DNA of 64,000 nucleotides from Antarcticimicrobium luteum (GCF_004358185.1 NZ_SMUV01000057.1:1-64000), one strand, 5' to 3'. Counted from the stretch's first letter, positions 7,847 through 16,065 are shown. Program-made: numbers and translations. The notes: generated by a model from the letters alone, not told the origin.

Positions 7847-9289
7847 TCATCTGTTTTGGGCCGCGCCGCCCCCCCGCACCGCATAGGCGTCGAGCGCGGT
7901 GCGCCGCCCCGCCTCGGCGCTGACGACAGGCGCGGGATAGGGATCATCGGGCGACAATCCCCAGTGCGCCGGAATGGCGCGGAAATAATCCAGCGCCGTT
8001 CGCGGCGGATCACGCTGTCCCTCGGCGATCCAGGCGCGGCGATAGGCGAGGTCGGGATCGAATTTTGCCAGCTGAGTTTCGGGGTTGAACACCCGGAAAT
8101 AGGGCGCCGCGTCGGGGCCCGATCCGGCCGCCCACTGCCAGCCCATGGCGTTGCTTGCCGGATCCCAATCGGTCAGATGCTTTGCGAACCAGTCCAGACC
8201 GATGCGCCAATGGGTCATCAGATGCTTGGTCAGATAGCTGGCCACGATCATCCGGCCCCGGTTGTGCATGCGGCCGGTCACCTGCATTTCGCGCATCGCC
8301 GCATCGACAAAGGGCATCCCGGTGCGCCCCTGCTTCCAGGCCAGCACATGCGGGTGCTCAGGGTCGGTGCGCCAGGGAAAGCGGTCCCACTCCGCGCGCC
8401 AGTTGCCGCTCAGAATTTGGGGGCTGTGATACATCAGGTGATAGGCGAACTCGCGCCAGACCAGTTCTTTCAGAAAGGTCTCGGCCCCCGCCGCCCCCTC
8501 CTGCCGCGCCCGCAGACCGCCATGCCAACACCGCTGCGGGCTGATCTCACCCAGCGCGAGGTATTCGGACAGGCCGGAGGTGCCCGCGACCCCGGGCAGA
8601 TCGCGCCGGATATTGTACAGCCCGATCCCCTCGCCCAGGAACCGGTCCAGCCGGTCCAGCGCCGCCGCCTCGCCCGCCGATGAATGGGCCGCGACCACCG
8701 CCGCGCCCCGGCGCATCGCGGCCCCCAGTCCCCAGTCTGCCAGAGCGTCCGAGCGCGGCCAGGACGCGGGCACGGCGATGCGGCCCGGCGGCGGCAGCAG
8801 AGCGGGCACGCCGCGATCCTTCACCGCGCGCCACATCGGGCTGTAGACGCGATAGGGGCCGCCGGTTTTCGTCTCGACCGTCCAGGGTTCGAACAACAGA
8901 TGCCCGGGGAAAGAGCGCGCGTTGACGCCCCGCGCCTTGAGATCGGATTTCACCTCGCTGTCGCGGGCCAGTGCCGCCGGATCATAGGCGCGGGTCCAAT
9001 GCACCGCTCCTGCCCCGGTTTCCGCGATCAGTTGGCGCAGCACCGCCAGCGCCGGCCCCCGACGCAGGGTCAGCCGGCAGCCCCGGCCCTCCAGCGCGGC
9101 CTGCAACGCCGCCAGCCCCCTGCCCAGCCGCCACTTTGCCGCCGCCCCCAGCCCCGCGGCCAGGTCATCGAGGATGAAGACCGGGATCACCGGCCGGCCA
9201 TCGGCGCAGGCCGCGGTCAGCGCCGCGTGATCCGACAGCCGCAGATCGCGCCGGAACCAGACGATCACCGCAGAGGTTTCAGAGGCCAT
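7847..9289 (-). CDS. phrB: Deoxyribodipyrimidine photolyase (class I CPD photolyase)
   Basis: Light-driven repair of cyclobutane pyrimidine dimers; 480 aa, as usual. The N-terminal antenna domain starts with VIVWFRRDLRLSDHAAL. The FAD-binding helical domain carries the signature TGRMHNRGRMIVASYLTKHL and then WDPASNAMGWQWAAGSGPDAAPYFR, closely parallel to E. coli PhrB. This is the first gene of the minus-strand stress series. A TGATCC / 18 bp / TAAGA element ends 22 bp before the ATG, placing the gene under a probable RpoE-type promoter, as for phrA in R. sphaeroides. Confidence 0.95.
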   Translation of the reverse strand: MASETSAVIVWFRRDLRLSDHAALTAACADGRPVIPVFILDDLAAGLGAAAKWRLGRGLAALQAALEGRGCRLTLRRGPALAVLRQLIAETGAGAVHWTRAYDPAALARDSEVKSDLKARGVNARSFPGHLLFEPWTVETKTGGPYRVYSPMWRAVKDRGVPALLPPPGRIAVPASWPRSDALADWGLGAAMRRGAAVVAAHSSAGEAAALDRLDRFLGEGIGLYNIRRDLPGVAGTSGLSEYLALGEISPQRCWHGGLRARQEGAAGAETFLKELVWREFAYHLMYHSPQILSGNWRAEWDRFPWRTDPEHPHVLAWKQGRTGMPFVDAAMREMQVTGRMHNRGRMIVASYLTKHLMTHWRIGLDWFAKHLTDWDPASNAMGWQWAAGSGPDAAPYFRVFNPETQLAKFDPDLAYRRAWIAEGQRDPPRTALDYFRAIPAHWGLSPDDPYPAPVVSAEAGRRTALDAYAVRGGGAAQNR

Positions 9290-9310
9290 ATCTCACCCGC
9301 CCTTTTCCCC

Positions 9311-9339
9311 TCTTACGCCGGGCGGCGCGAGCCGGATCA
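9311..9339 (-). promoter_or_regulatory. Putative RpoE (ECF, singlet-oxygen type) promoter
   Basis: On the minus strand TGATCC (9339-9334) is followed after exactly 18 bases by TAAGA (9315-9311), in the 58-bp gap upstream of the photolyase ATG at 9289. This is the element pair I recall for R. sphaeroides RpoE-dependent promoters such as rpoE P1, cycA P3 and phrA. Predicted start is about 9304, giving a leader of roughly 15 nt. All genes down to 602 are on the same strand with short gaps or overlaps, so this promoter could serve the whole series. Confidence 0.72.
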
Positions 9340-9347
9340 CATCGCGG

Positions 9348-10571
9348 TCACAAAACCCGTTCCAGCGCCTCGATCAGCTGCGTAACCTCATCGGGATGGG
9401 TGTAGTGGGTAAAACTCAGCCGCAGCACCCCCTGCCCGGCATCCACCCCCATCGCCTGCAACGGGCGCACCGCGTAGAAGTCGCCGCCGCCAGCCATGAC
9501 GCCATGGCTTGCCAGCTCCGCCGCCACCGGCTCGGCGGGCCGGTTCAGCGCCAGCGCCACTGTGGGCGCGCGCCGTGCGGCCTCCGAGGGGCCGATCAGC
9601 CGCAGGTCGTTGCGGTCCTTCACCGCGTCCAGCAGCGGCTGCAGCAACGCCGCCTCATGCTGCCGGATCAGCCCATTGACGAACCCCGCCCGCGCCACAG
9701 CGCCCGCCGACGGGCCGCCGTGATGGTCGCAAAGCGCATCGTAGTAATCCGCCATCCCGGCGCTGGCCGCGACCTGGGCGTGGTCCGGCCCGGCCGGTGT
9801 GAACCGTTTGTAGAGCGTATCCGCATTGAAATAATGCGCCTGGTTCGGCAACAGTTCGCCCAGGGCGCGGCGGATAACCATCACCCCCTGATGCGGCCCA
9901 AAGGTCTTGTAAGCCGAGAACAGGTAGATGTCGGGACCCAGCGCGCCCACATCCGGGAACCCGTGCGGCGCAAAGGACACCCCGTCGACACAGACAAAGG
10001 CGCCGGCGGCATGAGCCATGGCGGTGATCTCGGTCACCGGGTTGATCTCGCCCACCACGTTCGAGCAATGGGGAAAACAGACCAGCCGAACGCTCTCGTC
10101 CAGCAGCGCCTCAAGATCGCCGGGGTTCAGGTGGCCCGTGGCCGGGTCGATTTTCCACTCCCGCACCTCGATCCCCTCCTCGGCCAGACGCCGCCAGGGG
10201 CCGGAGTTGGCCTCGTGATCCTGGTTGGTGACCACGATCGCCTCGCCCGGGCTCATCCACTGCCGGAACGCCTGCGCCAGAACATAGGTGTTCTGCGTGG
10301 TCGAGGGGCCAAAGGACAGCTCCTCGGTTTCGACGCCGAGGATCGCGGCCATGCGCGCGCGGGCCTCGTCCATCTCTTCGCCGGCCAGACGGCTGGCCTC
10401 ATATGGGGCATAGGGCTGCACCTTGCGCTGGGTGTAGTAGCGCGTCAGCCGGTCGATCACCGGGCGGCAGGTATAAGAGCCGCCGGCGTTCTCAAAGAAC
10501 GCCTGCCCCTGCAGCGCCGGTTCGGAAAACGCGGGGAACTGCGCCCGCACGAAATCGATATCCAGGTCCAT
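9348..10571 (-). CDS. Cysteine desulfurase-like class V aminotransferase
   Basis: PLP-dependent fold-type I enzyme of 407 aa. Visible motifs: ENAGGSYTCRPV near the N-terminus, the cofactor segment GPSTTQNTY, CVDGVSFAPHG holding the PLP-contacting Asp, and the Schiff-base lysine in FSAYKTFGPHQG. It resembles the cysteine desulfurase-like subfamily typified by Vibrio VC1184 rather than IscS or SufS; no Cys-containing sulfur-acceptor loop is obvious, so the substrate is open. ATG 10571 is preceded by GGAGGGACGG; an ATG four codons upstream overlaps that ribosome site. It is separated from the photolyase by its promoter and lies alone downstream of the BCCT terminator. Confidence 0.82.
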   Translation of the reverse strand: MDLDIDFVRAQFPAFSEPALQGQAFFENAGGSYTCRPVIDRLTRYYTQRKVQPYAPYEASRLAGEEMDEARARMAAILGVETEELSFGPSTTQNTYVLAQAFRQWMSPGEAIVVTNQDHEANSGPWRRLAEEGIEVREWKIDPATGHLNPGDLEALLDESVRLVCFPHCSNVVGEINPVTEITAMAHAAGAFVCVDGVSFAPHGFPDVGALGPDIYLFSAYKTFGPHQGVMVIRRALGELLPNQAHYFNADTLYKRFTPAGPDHAQVAASAGMADYYDALCDHHGGPSAGAVARAGFVNGLIRQHEAALLQPLLDAVKDRNDLRLIGPSEAARRAPTVALALNRPAEPVAAELASHGVMAGGGDFYAVRPLQAMGVDAGQGVLRLSFTHYTHPDEVTQLIEALERVL

Positions 10572-10627
10572 CCGTCCCTCCATCCGTTTCGGCGCGTCCG
10601 GCGCCGTCTTCGAGCGGCACTGAAATG

Positions 10628-10660
10628 CAAAAGGCCCCGGGGTGCAAGCGCCCCGGGGCC
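10628..10660 (-). terminator. Intrinsic terminator downstream of the BCCT transporter
   Basis: Perfect 10-bp stem (GGCCCCGGGG / CCCCGGGGCC at 10651-10660 and 10633-10642) with an 8-nt loop. On the minus strand it is followed by TTTTGC, 26 bp past the transporter stop at 10686. Confidence 0.85.
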
Positions 10661-10685
10661 GATGTCTTTCGTCCGGCTCCCGATC

Positions 10686-12326
10686 TCAGCGCGCCTCGTC
10701 CCGCAGCCCGCGCCAGATTGCCCAGCACATCACCAGCAGGACCACGGTGAACGGCAGGCCCGTGGAGATCACCATCGCCTGCAGGCTGGCCAGCCCACCG
10801 CCGATCAGCAGCACGATCGCCACCGCGCCCTCAAACACGCACCAGAACACCCGCTGGGGCACCGGCGCGTCGACCTTGCCGCCGGCGGTGATGGTATCGA
10901 TCACCAGGCTGCCGGAGTCCGAGGAGGTCACGAAGAACACGATCACCAGGACGATCCCGATCACCGAGGTGATCTTGGCCAGCGGCAGCCCCTCCAGCAT
11001 CGCGAACAGCGACAGCGGGGGGTTGTAGCTGTCGATCACCTGCGCCTTGACCGCGCTGGTCTCGGGGTTGGACAGCACCTGGTCGATCGCCACGCCGCCG
11101 AACACCGCCATCCATAGCACGCAGACCAGGCTCGGAATGATCAGAACGCAGATGATGAATTCACGCACCGTGCGCCCCCGGCTGACGCGGGCGATGAACA
11201 TGCCGACGAAGGGCGACCAGGAAATCCACCAGGCCCAGTAGAAGGCAGTCCAGCCCTGGACATAGCCGGTATCCTCGCGTCCCACCGGGTTCGACAGCGG
11301 GATCAGGTTCTTTGCGTAGGCACCCAACCCGGAAAAGAAATCGGAAAAGATCACCAGGGTCGGCCCGGCCAACAGCACGAAGATCAGCAGCAGCGCGGCG
11401 ATCGCCATATTGACCTCGGACAGCAGTTTGACGCCGCCATCCAGACCGCGCAGCACCGAGATCAACGCAATCGCCGTGATGCCGGTGATCAGCAGAACCT
11501 GGGCGGTGGTGCCAATCGGCACACCGAAGACGTGATTTAGCCCGGCGTTGGCCTGTTGCGCGCCGAAGCCCAGCGACGTGGCCAGCCCGAACAGTGTGGC
11601 GAACACCGCCAAGGTGTCGATCACGTGGCCCCACCAGCCCCAGACGCGCTCGCCAAGAACGGGGTAGAAGGCCGAACGGATGGTCAGCGGCAGCCCCTTG
11701 TTGAAAGAGAAAAGCGCCAGCGCCAGCGCCACCACGGCGTAGATCGCCCAGGGGTGCAGCCCCCAGTGGTAGATCGTGGCCGCCAACCCCATTGTCTTGG
11801 CCGCCTCGACATTTGCCGCGATGATGCTGCCGTCCTCGGCGATCGGGGACGGAACGCCCAGCGGCTCGGAAATCGCCATGTGATAGACCGGCTCCAGCAC
11901 CCCGAAGAACATAAGGCCGATGCCCATGCCGGCCGCGAACAGCATCGCGAACCAGCCGATATAGCTGTAGTCCGGCGTCGCCTCGGCCCCGCCCAGACGC
12001 ACGCGGCCCCAAGGGCTCACGATCAGGAACAGGCAGAACAGCACGAAGATGTTCGCCGCGCTCAGAAAGAACCAGTCGAAGGTGCTGGTCAACCAGGGCC
12101 GCAGCCAGCCAAAAACCGCGCTGGCCTGCTCCGGCAGGGCAAGCGCATAAAAGACAAAGGCAATGATCGTCAGCCCAGAGATCAGGAATACCGGGTTGTG
12201 AACATCCAGCCCGAACGGGCCGATCTGGGTTTCGATATTGTCCTGACCGATCTGGTAATCGGTTTCGATGATATCCGAATGCCCCTCGGGCTCGGGGATA
12301 CCCTGATTTGTCGTATCGTCGGTCAT
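10686..12326 (-). CDS. BCCT family betaine/choline/DMSP-type transporter
   Basis: Secondary carrier of quaternary-ammonium or sulfonium osmolytes; 546 aa with 12 hydrophobic segments. BCCT hallmarks: the glycine-rich AAGMGIGLMFFGVLEPVYH in TM3, the family signature YWAWWISWSPFVGMFIARVSRGRTVREF around TM8, and TSSDSGSLVIDT. The GMGIGL spacing (Gly-Met-Gly-Ile-Gly) is the pattern linked to sodium- or proton-coupled carriers, but the ion cannot be decided here. Its neighbours are the DMSP genes acuI and dmdA, about 0.7 kb upstream on the same strand, so DMSP is a plausible substrate (inference). It follows a universal stress protein by 38 bp, probably as one operon. Confidence 0.93.
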   Translation of the reverse strand: MTDDTTNQGIPEPEGHSDIIETDYQIGQDNIETQIGPFGLDVHNPVFLISGLTIIAFVFYALALPEQASAVFGWLRPWLTSTFDWFFLSAANIFVLFCLFLIVSPWGRVRLGGAEATPDYSYIGWFAMLFAAGMGIGLMFFGVLEPVYHMAISEPLGVPSPIAEDGSIIAANVEAAKTMGLAATIYHWGLHPWAIYAVVALALALFSFNKGLPLTIRSAFYPVLGERVWGWWGHVIDTLAVFATLFGLATSLGFGAQQANAGLNHVFGVPIGTTAQVLLITGITAIALISVLRGLDGGVKLLSEVNMAIAALLLIFVLLAGPTLVIFSDFFSGLGAYAKNLIPLSNPVGREDTGYVQGWTAFYWAWWISWSPFVGMFIARVSRGRTVREFIICVLIIPSLVCVLWMAVFGGVAIDQVLSNPETSAVKAQVIDSYNPPLSLFAMLEGLPLAKITSVIGIVLVIVFFVTSSDSGSLVIDTITAGGKVDAPVPQRVFWCVFEGAVAIVLLIGGGLASLQAMVISTGLPFTVVLLVMCWAIWRGLRDEAR

Positions 12327-12364
12327 CAGTGACCTCCCGTGTTAAATCAGTGCTTTGCCGCGGA

Positions 12365-12781
12365 TCATCCGCGCACGACCATGACCGATACCTTGGCATG
12401 GGCGGCCAATTTGCCGCCGTTCGAGGGCCAGATGTAATCGGTCAGGTTCGGAATATGGCTTTGCATCACCACCAGGTCGGTGCCGGTCTCGTCGATCGCC
12501 TTGAACAGGTTATCGTCCAGGTCGGTGGTCGGATCGTGGGCAGCCATGGCATGGGCGCTGGCCACGATGCCATGCGCCTTGGCCTGTTCGGCGGCAAAGG
12601 CCTCCAGCCGCTCGGCATATTCCGCCGGGTTGTGGCCCAACGCACCCGGCGTTTCAGCCGTTACCCCGACATAGACCAGATCCGCCCCGTAATGACCGGC
12701 CAGATCCGCCGCGCAATCCAACGCGCGTTGCAGACCCCCCAGGTGGGCCAGGTCCACCGGTGTCATGATTTTGGAAAACAC
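12365..12781 (-). CDS. Universal stress protein (UspA family)
   Basis: Single-domain Usp of 138 aa: FSKIMTPVDLAHLGGLQRALD at the N-terminus, then a DLVYVGVTAE strand and a C-terminal GTDLVVMQSHIPNLTDYIWPSN followed by AKVSVMVVRG. The ATP-loop usually reads G-2x-G-9x-G-S/T; here WPSNGGKLAAHAKVSVMV fits loosely. The start is taken as GTG 12781 because GGGGGAAAATTCC lies just before it; an in-frame upstream ATG would add a charged, poorly conserved extension. It lies 38 bp upstream of the BCCT carrier. Usp proteins can modulate osmolyte transporters (TeaD with TeaABC in Halomonas), which suggests a regulatory pairing here. Confidence 0.85.
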   Translation of the reverse strand: MFSKIMTPVDLAHLGGLQRALDCAADLAGHYGADLVYVGVTAETPGALGHNPAEYAERLEAFAAEQAKAHGIVASAHAMAAHDPTTDLDDNLFKAIDETGTDLVVMQSHIPNLTDYIWPSNGGKLAAHAKVSVMVVRG

Positions 12782-12931
12782 GGAATTTTCCCCCTTCCTG
12801 TCATTCTCACGCGGACCGGACAGAGCCATCTGGAACAAAATGCCACCGCCGGTTCACGCGGTTTTCATGGACGCGCCTGACAGAATGTCGCAGGCCCGTC
12901 CGCCCAGCGTAACGGGATGAGGGGCCCAAAT

Positions 12932-12963
12932 GCAAAGAAGCCGCGACCCTTTGGGCGCGGCTT
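12932..12963 (-). terminator. Terminator downstream of acuI
   Basis: Eight-base stem AAGCCGCG / CGCGGCTT (12938-12945 with 12956-12963), loop of 10, 24 bp past the acuI stop. On the minus strand the stem is followed by CTTTGCATTT, a moderate T-rich tail. Confidence 0.7.
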
Positions 12964-12987
12964 CCGACATTTTCGTGGTCGCAGGGC

Positions 12988-13983
12988 TCAGCCGTTTACA
13001 TCGACAACGACGCGGCCCTTGACCTGGCCCTTCAGAATATCCTTTCCCAAAGCGGGCAGATCGGACAGCGTGGCGGGCTGCACCATCGCCTCCAGCTTGT
13101 CCATCGGCAGATCCTTTGCGATCCGCTCCCAGGCGCGCAGGCGGTTGTCATAGGGCTGCATCACCGAATCGATGCCCAGCAGGTTCACCGCCCGCAGGAT
13201 GAAGGGGGTGATCAGCGCGCCCTCGATCGCTGCGCCGCCGGCCAGACCGATGGCCGCGACCGAGCCGCCGTATTTGATCTGCTTGAGCACCCGGCCCAGC
13301 ATGGCGCCGGCCACCGCGTCGACGCAGCCGGCCCACTGCTCGCTCTCCAGCGGTTTGCGGGTGACCTCGGTCAGCTCCTCGCGCGGCACGATCTGGGTGG
13401 CTCCCAACCCGCGCAGATACTCCTCCTGCTCCGGCCGCCCGGTCACCGCGGCCACCTCATAGCCCAGGTTGGCCAGGATCGCGGTCGCCACGCTGCCAAC
13501 ACCGCCGGCGGCACCGGTCACCAACACCGGCCCGTGATCCTTTTGCAGCCCGTGATCCTCCAGCGCCATCACCGCCAGCATCGCTGTGAACCCGGCGGTG
13601 CCCACGGCCATCGCCGCGCGCGCATCCAGACCCTGCGGCAGCGGCACCAGCCAGTCGGCCAGCACCCGCGCCTTTTGCGCATAGCCGCCCCAATGCGCCT
13701 CGCCCACGCGCCAGCCGGTCAGAACGACCTTGTCGCCGGGCTTGTAGCGATCATCGGAGCTTTGCTCGACGGTGCCGGCAAAATCGATCCCCGGCACATG
13801 CGGGTACTTGCGGACCAGCCCGGCGCCCGGCCCGATGCAAAGCCCGTCCTTGTAGTTGACGGTGGAATACTCGACCGCGACCAGCACCTCGCCATGAGGC
13901 AGATCATCGACCGCGATCTGCTGCACCGCGGCGCTGGTCTTGCCGCTCTCTTCGTCCTTTGTCACGACAAGCGCGTTGAACAT
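12988..13983 (-). CDS. acuI: Acrylyl-CoA reductase (NADPH)
   Basis: MDR-superfamily reductase that converts acryloyl-CoA to propionyl-CoA, detoxifying the product of DMSP cleavage and serving DMSP carbon use; 331 aa as in AcuI/YhdH. Seen: STVNYKDGLCIG near residue 40, HVPGIDFAGTVE, and the cofactor motif VLVTGAAGGVGSVATAILANLGYEVAAVTG. No zinc-ligand cluster is present, as expected for the YhdH/AcuI branch. It starts 12 bp after the dmdA stop, so the two genes are co-transcribed, the arrangement known from Ruegeria pomeroyi. Confidence 0.93.
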   Translation of the reverse strand: MFNALVVTKDEESGKTSAAVQQIAVDDLPHGEVLVAVEYSTVNYKDGLCIGPGAGLVRKYPHVPGIDFAGTVEQSSDDRYKPGDKVVLTGWRVGEAHWGGYAQKARVLADWLVPLPQGLDARAAMAVGTAGFTAMLAVMALEDHGLQKDHGPVLVTGAAGGVGSVATAILANLGYEVAAVTGRPEQEEYLRGLGATQIVPREELTEVTRKPLESEQWAGCVDAVAGAMLGRVLKQIKYGGSVAAIGLAGGAAIEGALITPFILRAVNLLGIDSVMQPYDNRLRAWERIAKDLPMDKLEAMVQPATLSDLPALGKDILKGQVKGRVVVDVNG

Positions 13984-13995
13984 CTTCTTTCTCCT

Positions 13996-15099
13996 TCAGT
14001 TCCAGAATGTTTCGCAGACCGTGGCCGCGCGCGGGCCATCGGGGGTAATCACATCGACCTCGGTGCCGGCGTCCCAGTGGGTCATGCGGATCATGCCGAT
14101 TGCAACATTGGTTTCGAAATCCGGCGACCAGGCCGCGCTGCTGATGCTGCCGACCTGACGGTCGCCGGCCACCACCGGCCAGTGCCGGTCGCAGGGCGGC
14201 ACCGGATCGCCGTGGATCTCGACCGGGCGGATCTGGCGCACCGGCCCTTCCCGGGCCACGCGCAGGAGCGCGTCGCGGCCGACACAGCCGATCGCCGAAT
14301 GGGTATTGCAGAACCGCCCCAGACCGCATTCGTGGGGGGTGTTGTCGTCGGTCATGTCGTTGCCATAGCTGAGCAGCCCGCTCTCGATCCGTTCGATCAG
14401 GTTGGGGCAGCCCGCGTGCACGTCGAGGTCCCGGCCCGCCTCCATCAGCGCCTGCCACAGTGGCATGCCGATATCGCCGCCCTCGACGTAGATCTCGAAC
14501 CCGCCCTGCTTGGAATAGCCCGAGCGCGCCACCACCAGATCGCGGCCACCGAACCGGAACCAGCCAAAGCGGAAGAAGCGGATGTCGCGCACAGAGTCCC
14601 CGAACACCCGCGCCATCAGATCGTCGGCCTTCGGGCCCTGGATCGCCAGCGGCGAGATGTCGGGCTCGTCCACCAGGACATCCAGCCGGTAGCCATAGGC
14701 GATCCCCTTGATCCAGAAGAGCAGATCGCTGTCGGCAATCGAGACCCACCAGCGGTCCTCGGCCAGTTTCACCGCCACCGGATCGTTCAGCATCCCGCCG
14801 GTCTCGTCCACGATGGGCACGTAGTAGCATTGTCCGGGCAGCATACCGCGCAAATCGCGCGGGGTCAGCATCTGCATCAGGCGGCCGGCATCCGGGCCGC
14901 GCATTTCCACCTGCCGCTCGCAGGCCACGTCCCAGACCTGCACCGCCTCTTTCAGGTGGCGGTAATCCTCTTGGATCGAGCGAAACACAGTGGGCAGCAG
15001 CATGTGGTTGTAGACGGTGTAGGCCTTGACGCCAGCGGCCTCGACGCCGTCCGAGAACGGCGTTCGGCGCAGCCGGCGGGAAAGCGAGATCTGGACCAT
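13996..15099 (-). CDS. dmdA: Dimethylsulfoniopropionate demethylase
   Basis: Tetrahydrofolate-dependent enzyme of the GcvT fold that transfers a methyl group from DMSP to THF, yielding methylmercaptopropionate, the entry step of the demethylation pathway; 367 aa. The characteristic N-terminus SRRLRRTPF..GVEAAGVKAYTVYNHMLLPTVF, then WDVACERQVEMRGPDA, CYYVPIVDETGGMLNDPVAVKL and SKQGGFEIYVEG distinguish it from ordinary aminomethyltransferase. ATG 15099 is preceded by GGGGAGGA; the in-frame upstream ATG at 15135 lies before this ribosome site and was rejected. Divergent from gntR across a 160-bp region with two operator-like sites, and followed by acuI. Confidence 0.95.
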   Translation of the reverse strand: MVQISLSRRLRRTPFSDGVEAAGVKAYTVYNHMLLPTVFRSIQEDYRHLKEAVQVWDVACERQVEMRGPDAGRLMQMLTPRDLRGMLPGQCYYVPIVDETGGMLNDPVAVKLAEDRWWVSIADSDLLFWIKGIAYGYRLDVLVDEPDISPLAIQGPKADDLMARVFGDSVRDIRFFRFGWFRFGGRDLVVARSGYSKQGGFEIYVEGGDIGMPLWQALMEAGRDLDVHAGCPNLIERIESGLLSYGNDMTDDNTPHECGLGRFCNTHSAIGCVGRDALLRVAREGPVRQIRPVEIHGDPVPPCDRHWPVVAGDRQVGSISSAAWSPDFETNVAIGMIRMTHWDAGTEVDVITPDGPRAATVCETFWN

Positions 15100-15210
15100 G
15101 GCATGTCCTCCCCAGGCGATGGTATGGCCGCTCACGGACCGGTGGCACGACCACGGCCCGGGCCCGGTCCGCGACCGGTCCCTGCCCCAAGCAGCGACTC
15201 ACCCCTTGCT

Positions 15211-15241
15211 TTTTAAATGTCAGACTTTTAAATGTCTGACA
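15211..15241. promoter_or_regulatory. Tandem operator-like sites between dmdA and gntR
   Basis: Two TGTCnGAC-type sites, TGTCAGACT at 15218-15226 and TGTCTGACA at 15233-15241, lie 15 bp apart centre to centre. Together they also form a larger inverted repeat, TGTCAGAC / 8 bp / GTCTGACA. Each is preceded by the same TTTTAAA, so TTTTAAATGTC occurs twice as a direct repeat (15211-15221 and 15226-15236). The short GTC-n-GAC dyad is the type bound by FadR/FCD GntR regulators, and a gene for such a regulator starts 18 bp away. Confidence 0.7.
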
Positions 15242-15259
15242 AATGAAAATCCTTTGCAG

Positions 15260-15994
15260 ATGAAGATCGATCCCAGCAAACCCGCCGACCTGTCGGCCCA
15301 GATCGCCGCGGCAATCCGCGACGCGATCGTCGCCGGCGATCTGATCGTCGACGAACGCCTGCCGTCCGAGGCGGAACTGGCCGATCACTTCAATGTGTCG
15401 CGCCCCACCGTGCGCGAAGCCCTGAAGCGGCTGGCGGCGCAAAGCCTGATCCGAACCCAGCGCGGCGCCACCGGCGGCGCCTTTGTCCGGCGGCTCAGTT
15501 TCGAGGATGCCCATAGCCAGCAGATCACCACCGCGACCCTACTGCTGAGCATGAACGCGGTGAGTTTCGAGACCGCCTGCGAGGCGCGTTATGCGCTGGA
15601 GCGGGCCTGTGCGCCGCTTTCGGCCAAGCGCCGCAGCGCCGATCATCTGGCCATGATGCGGGCCGAGATCTTTCGCCAGGGCCAGCCGGGGCTGACCGAC
15701 GAGGCGTTCTGCGCGTCTGATGTGGCGTTTCACCGGGCGCTGGTGGATGGGGCCGGCAACCCGGTGCTGTCCTACCAGCTTGCCGGCGCGGTCGAGGCGA
15801 TGCAGCCCCTGATGAACATGATCACCTTCACCGCCCGGTCGCGCGGGGCAATCGTGGCGCTGCACGCAGGCATCGCCGACGCGATCGAGGCACGGGACGC
15901 GACCGCCGCCGAGGCCGCGCTGACCGATCTGGAGGTCTATACGCAGGAACTGGCCCGGAACGTGATGGCCGAACGGGCCGGCAGGCACGGTTGA
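15260..15994 (+). CDS. GntR family (FadR/FCD) transcriptional regulator
   Basis: DNA-binding regulator of 244 aa. The N-terminal winged helix shows the GntR signature at about residues 12-70 (IAAAIRDAIVAGDLIVDERLPSEAEL, then FNVSRPTVREALKRLAAQSLI). The C-terminal all-helical FCD domain contains DVAFHRALVDGAGNPVL and a later HAGIADAIEARD, the conserved Asp/His metal-ligand positions of this domain. Start: ATG 15260, with no strong ribosome site; an ATG at 15243 is out of frame. Divergent from dmdA-acuI, with two operator-like sites between them. Inferred role: ligand-responsive repressor of DMSP demethylation and acrylate reduction, and of itself. Confidence 0.88.
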   Translation: MKIDPSKPADLSAQIAAAIRDAIVAGDLIVDERLPSEAELADHFNVSRPTVREALKRLAAQSLIRTQRGATGGAFVRRLSFEDAHSQQITTATLLLSMNAVSFETACEARYALERACAPLSAKRRSADHLAMMRAEIFRQGQPGLTDEAFCASDVAFHRALVDGAGNPVLSYQLAGAVEAMQPLMNMITFTARSRGAIVALHAGIADAIEARDATAAEAALTDLEVYTQELARNVMAERAGRHG

Positions 15995-16048
15995 TCCTGT
16001 TTATCTGCGCCGTCACCGCACCCGGGCGCGGCCGACTGGTTTTCCGCA

Positions 16049-16065
16049 GGTGGCTAAAGGCCACC
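16049..16065 (+). terminator. Possible weak terminator after gntR
   Basis: Stem GGTGGC / GCCACC with a 5-nt loop, 54 bp after the gntR stop, followed by GATTTCCCCTT. The stem is short and the tail is poor in T, so this is a weak call. Confidence 0.35.
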
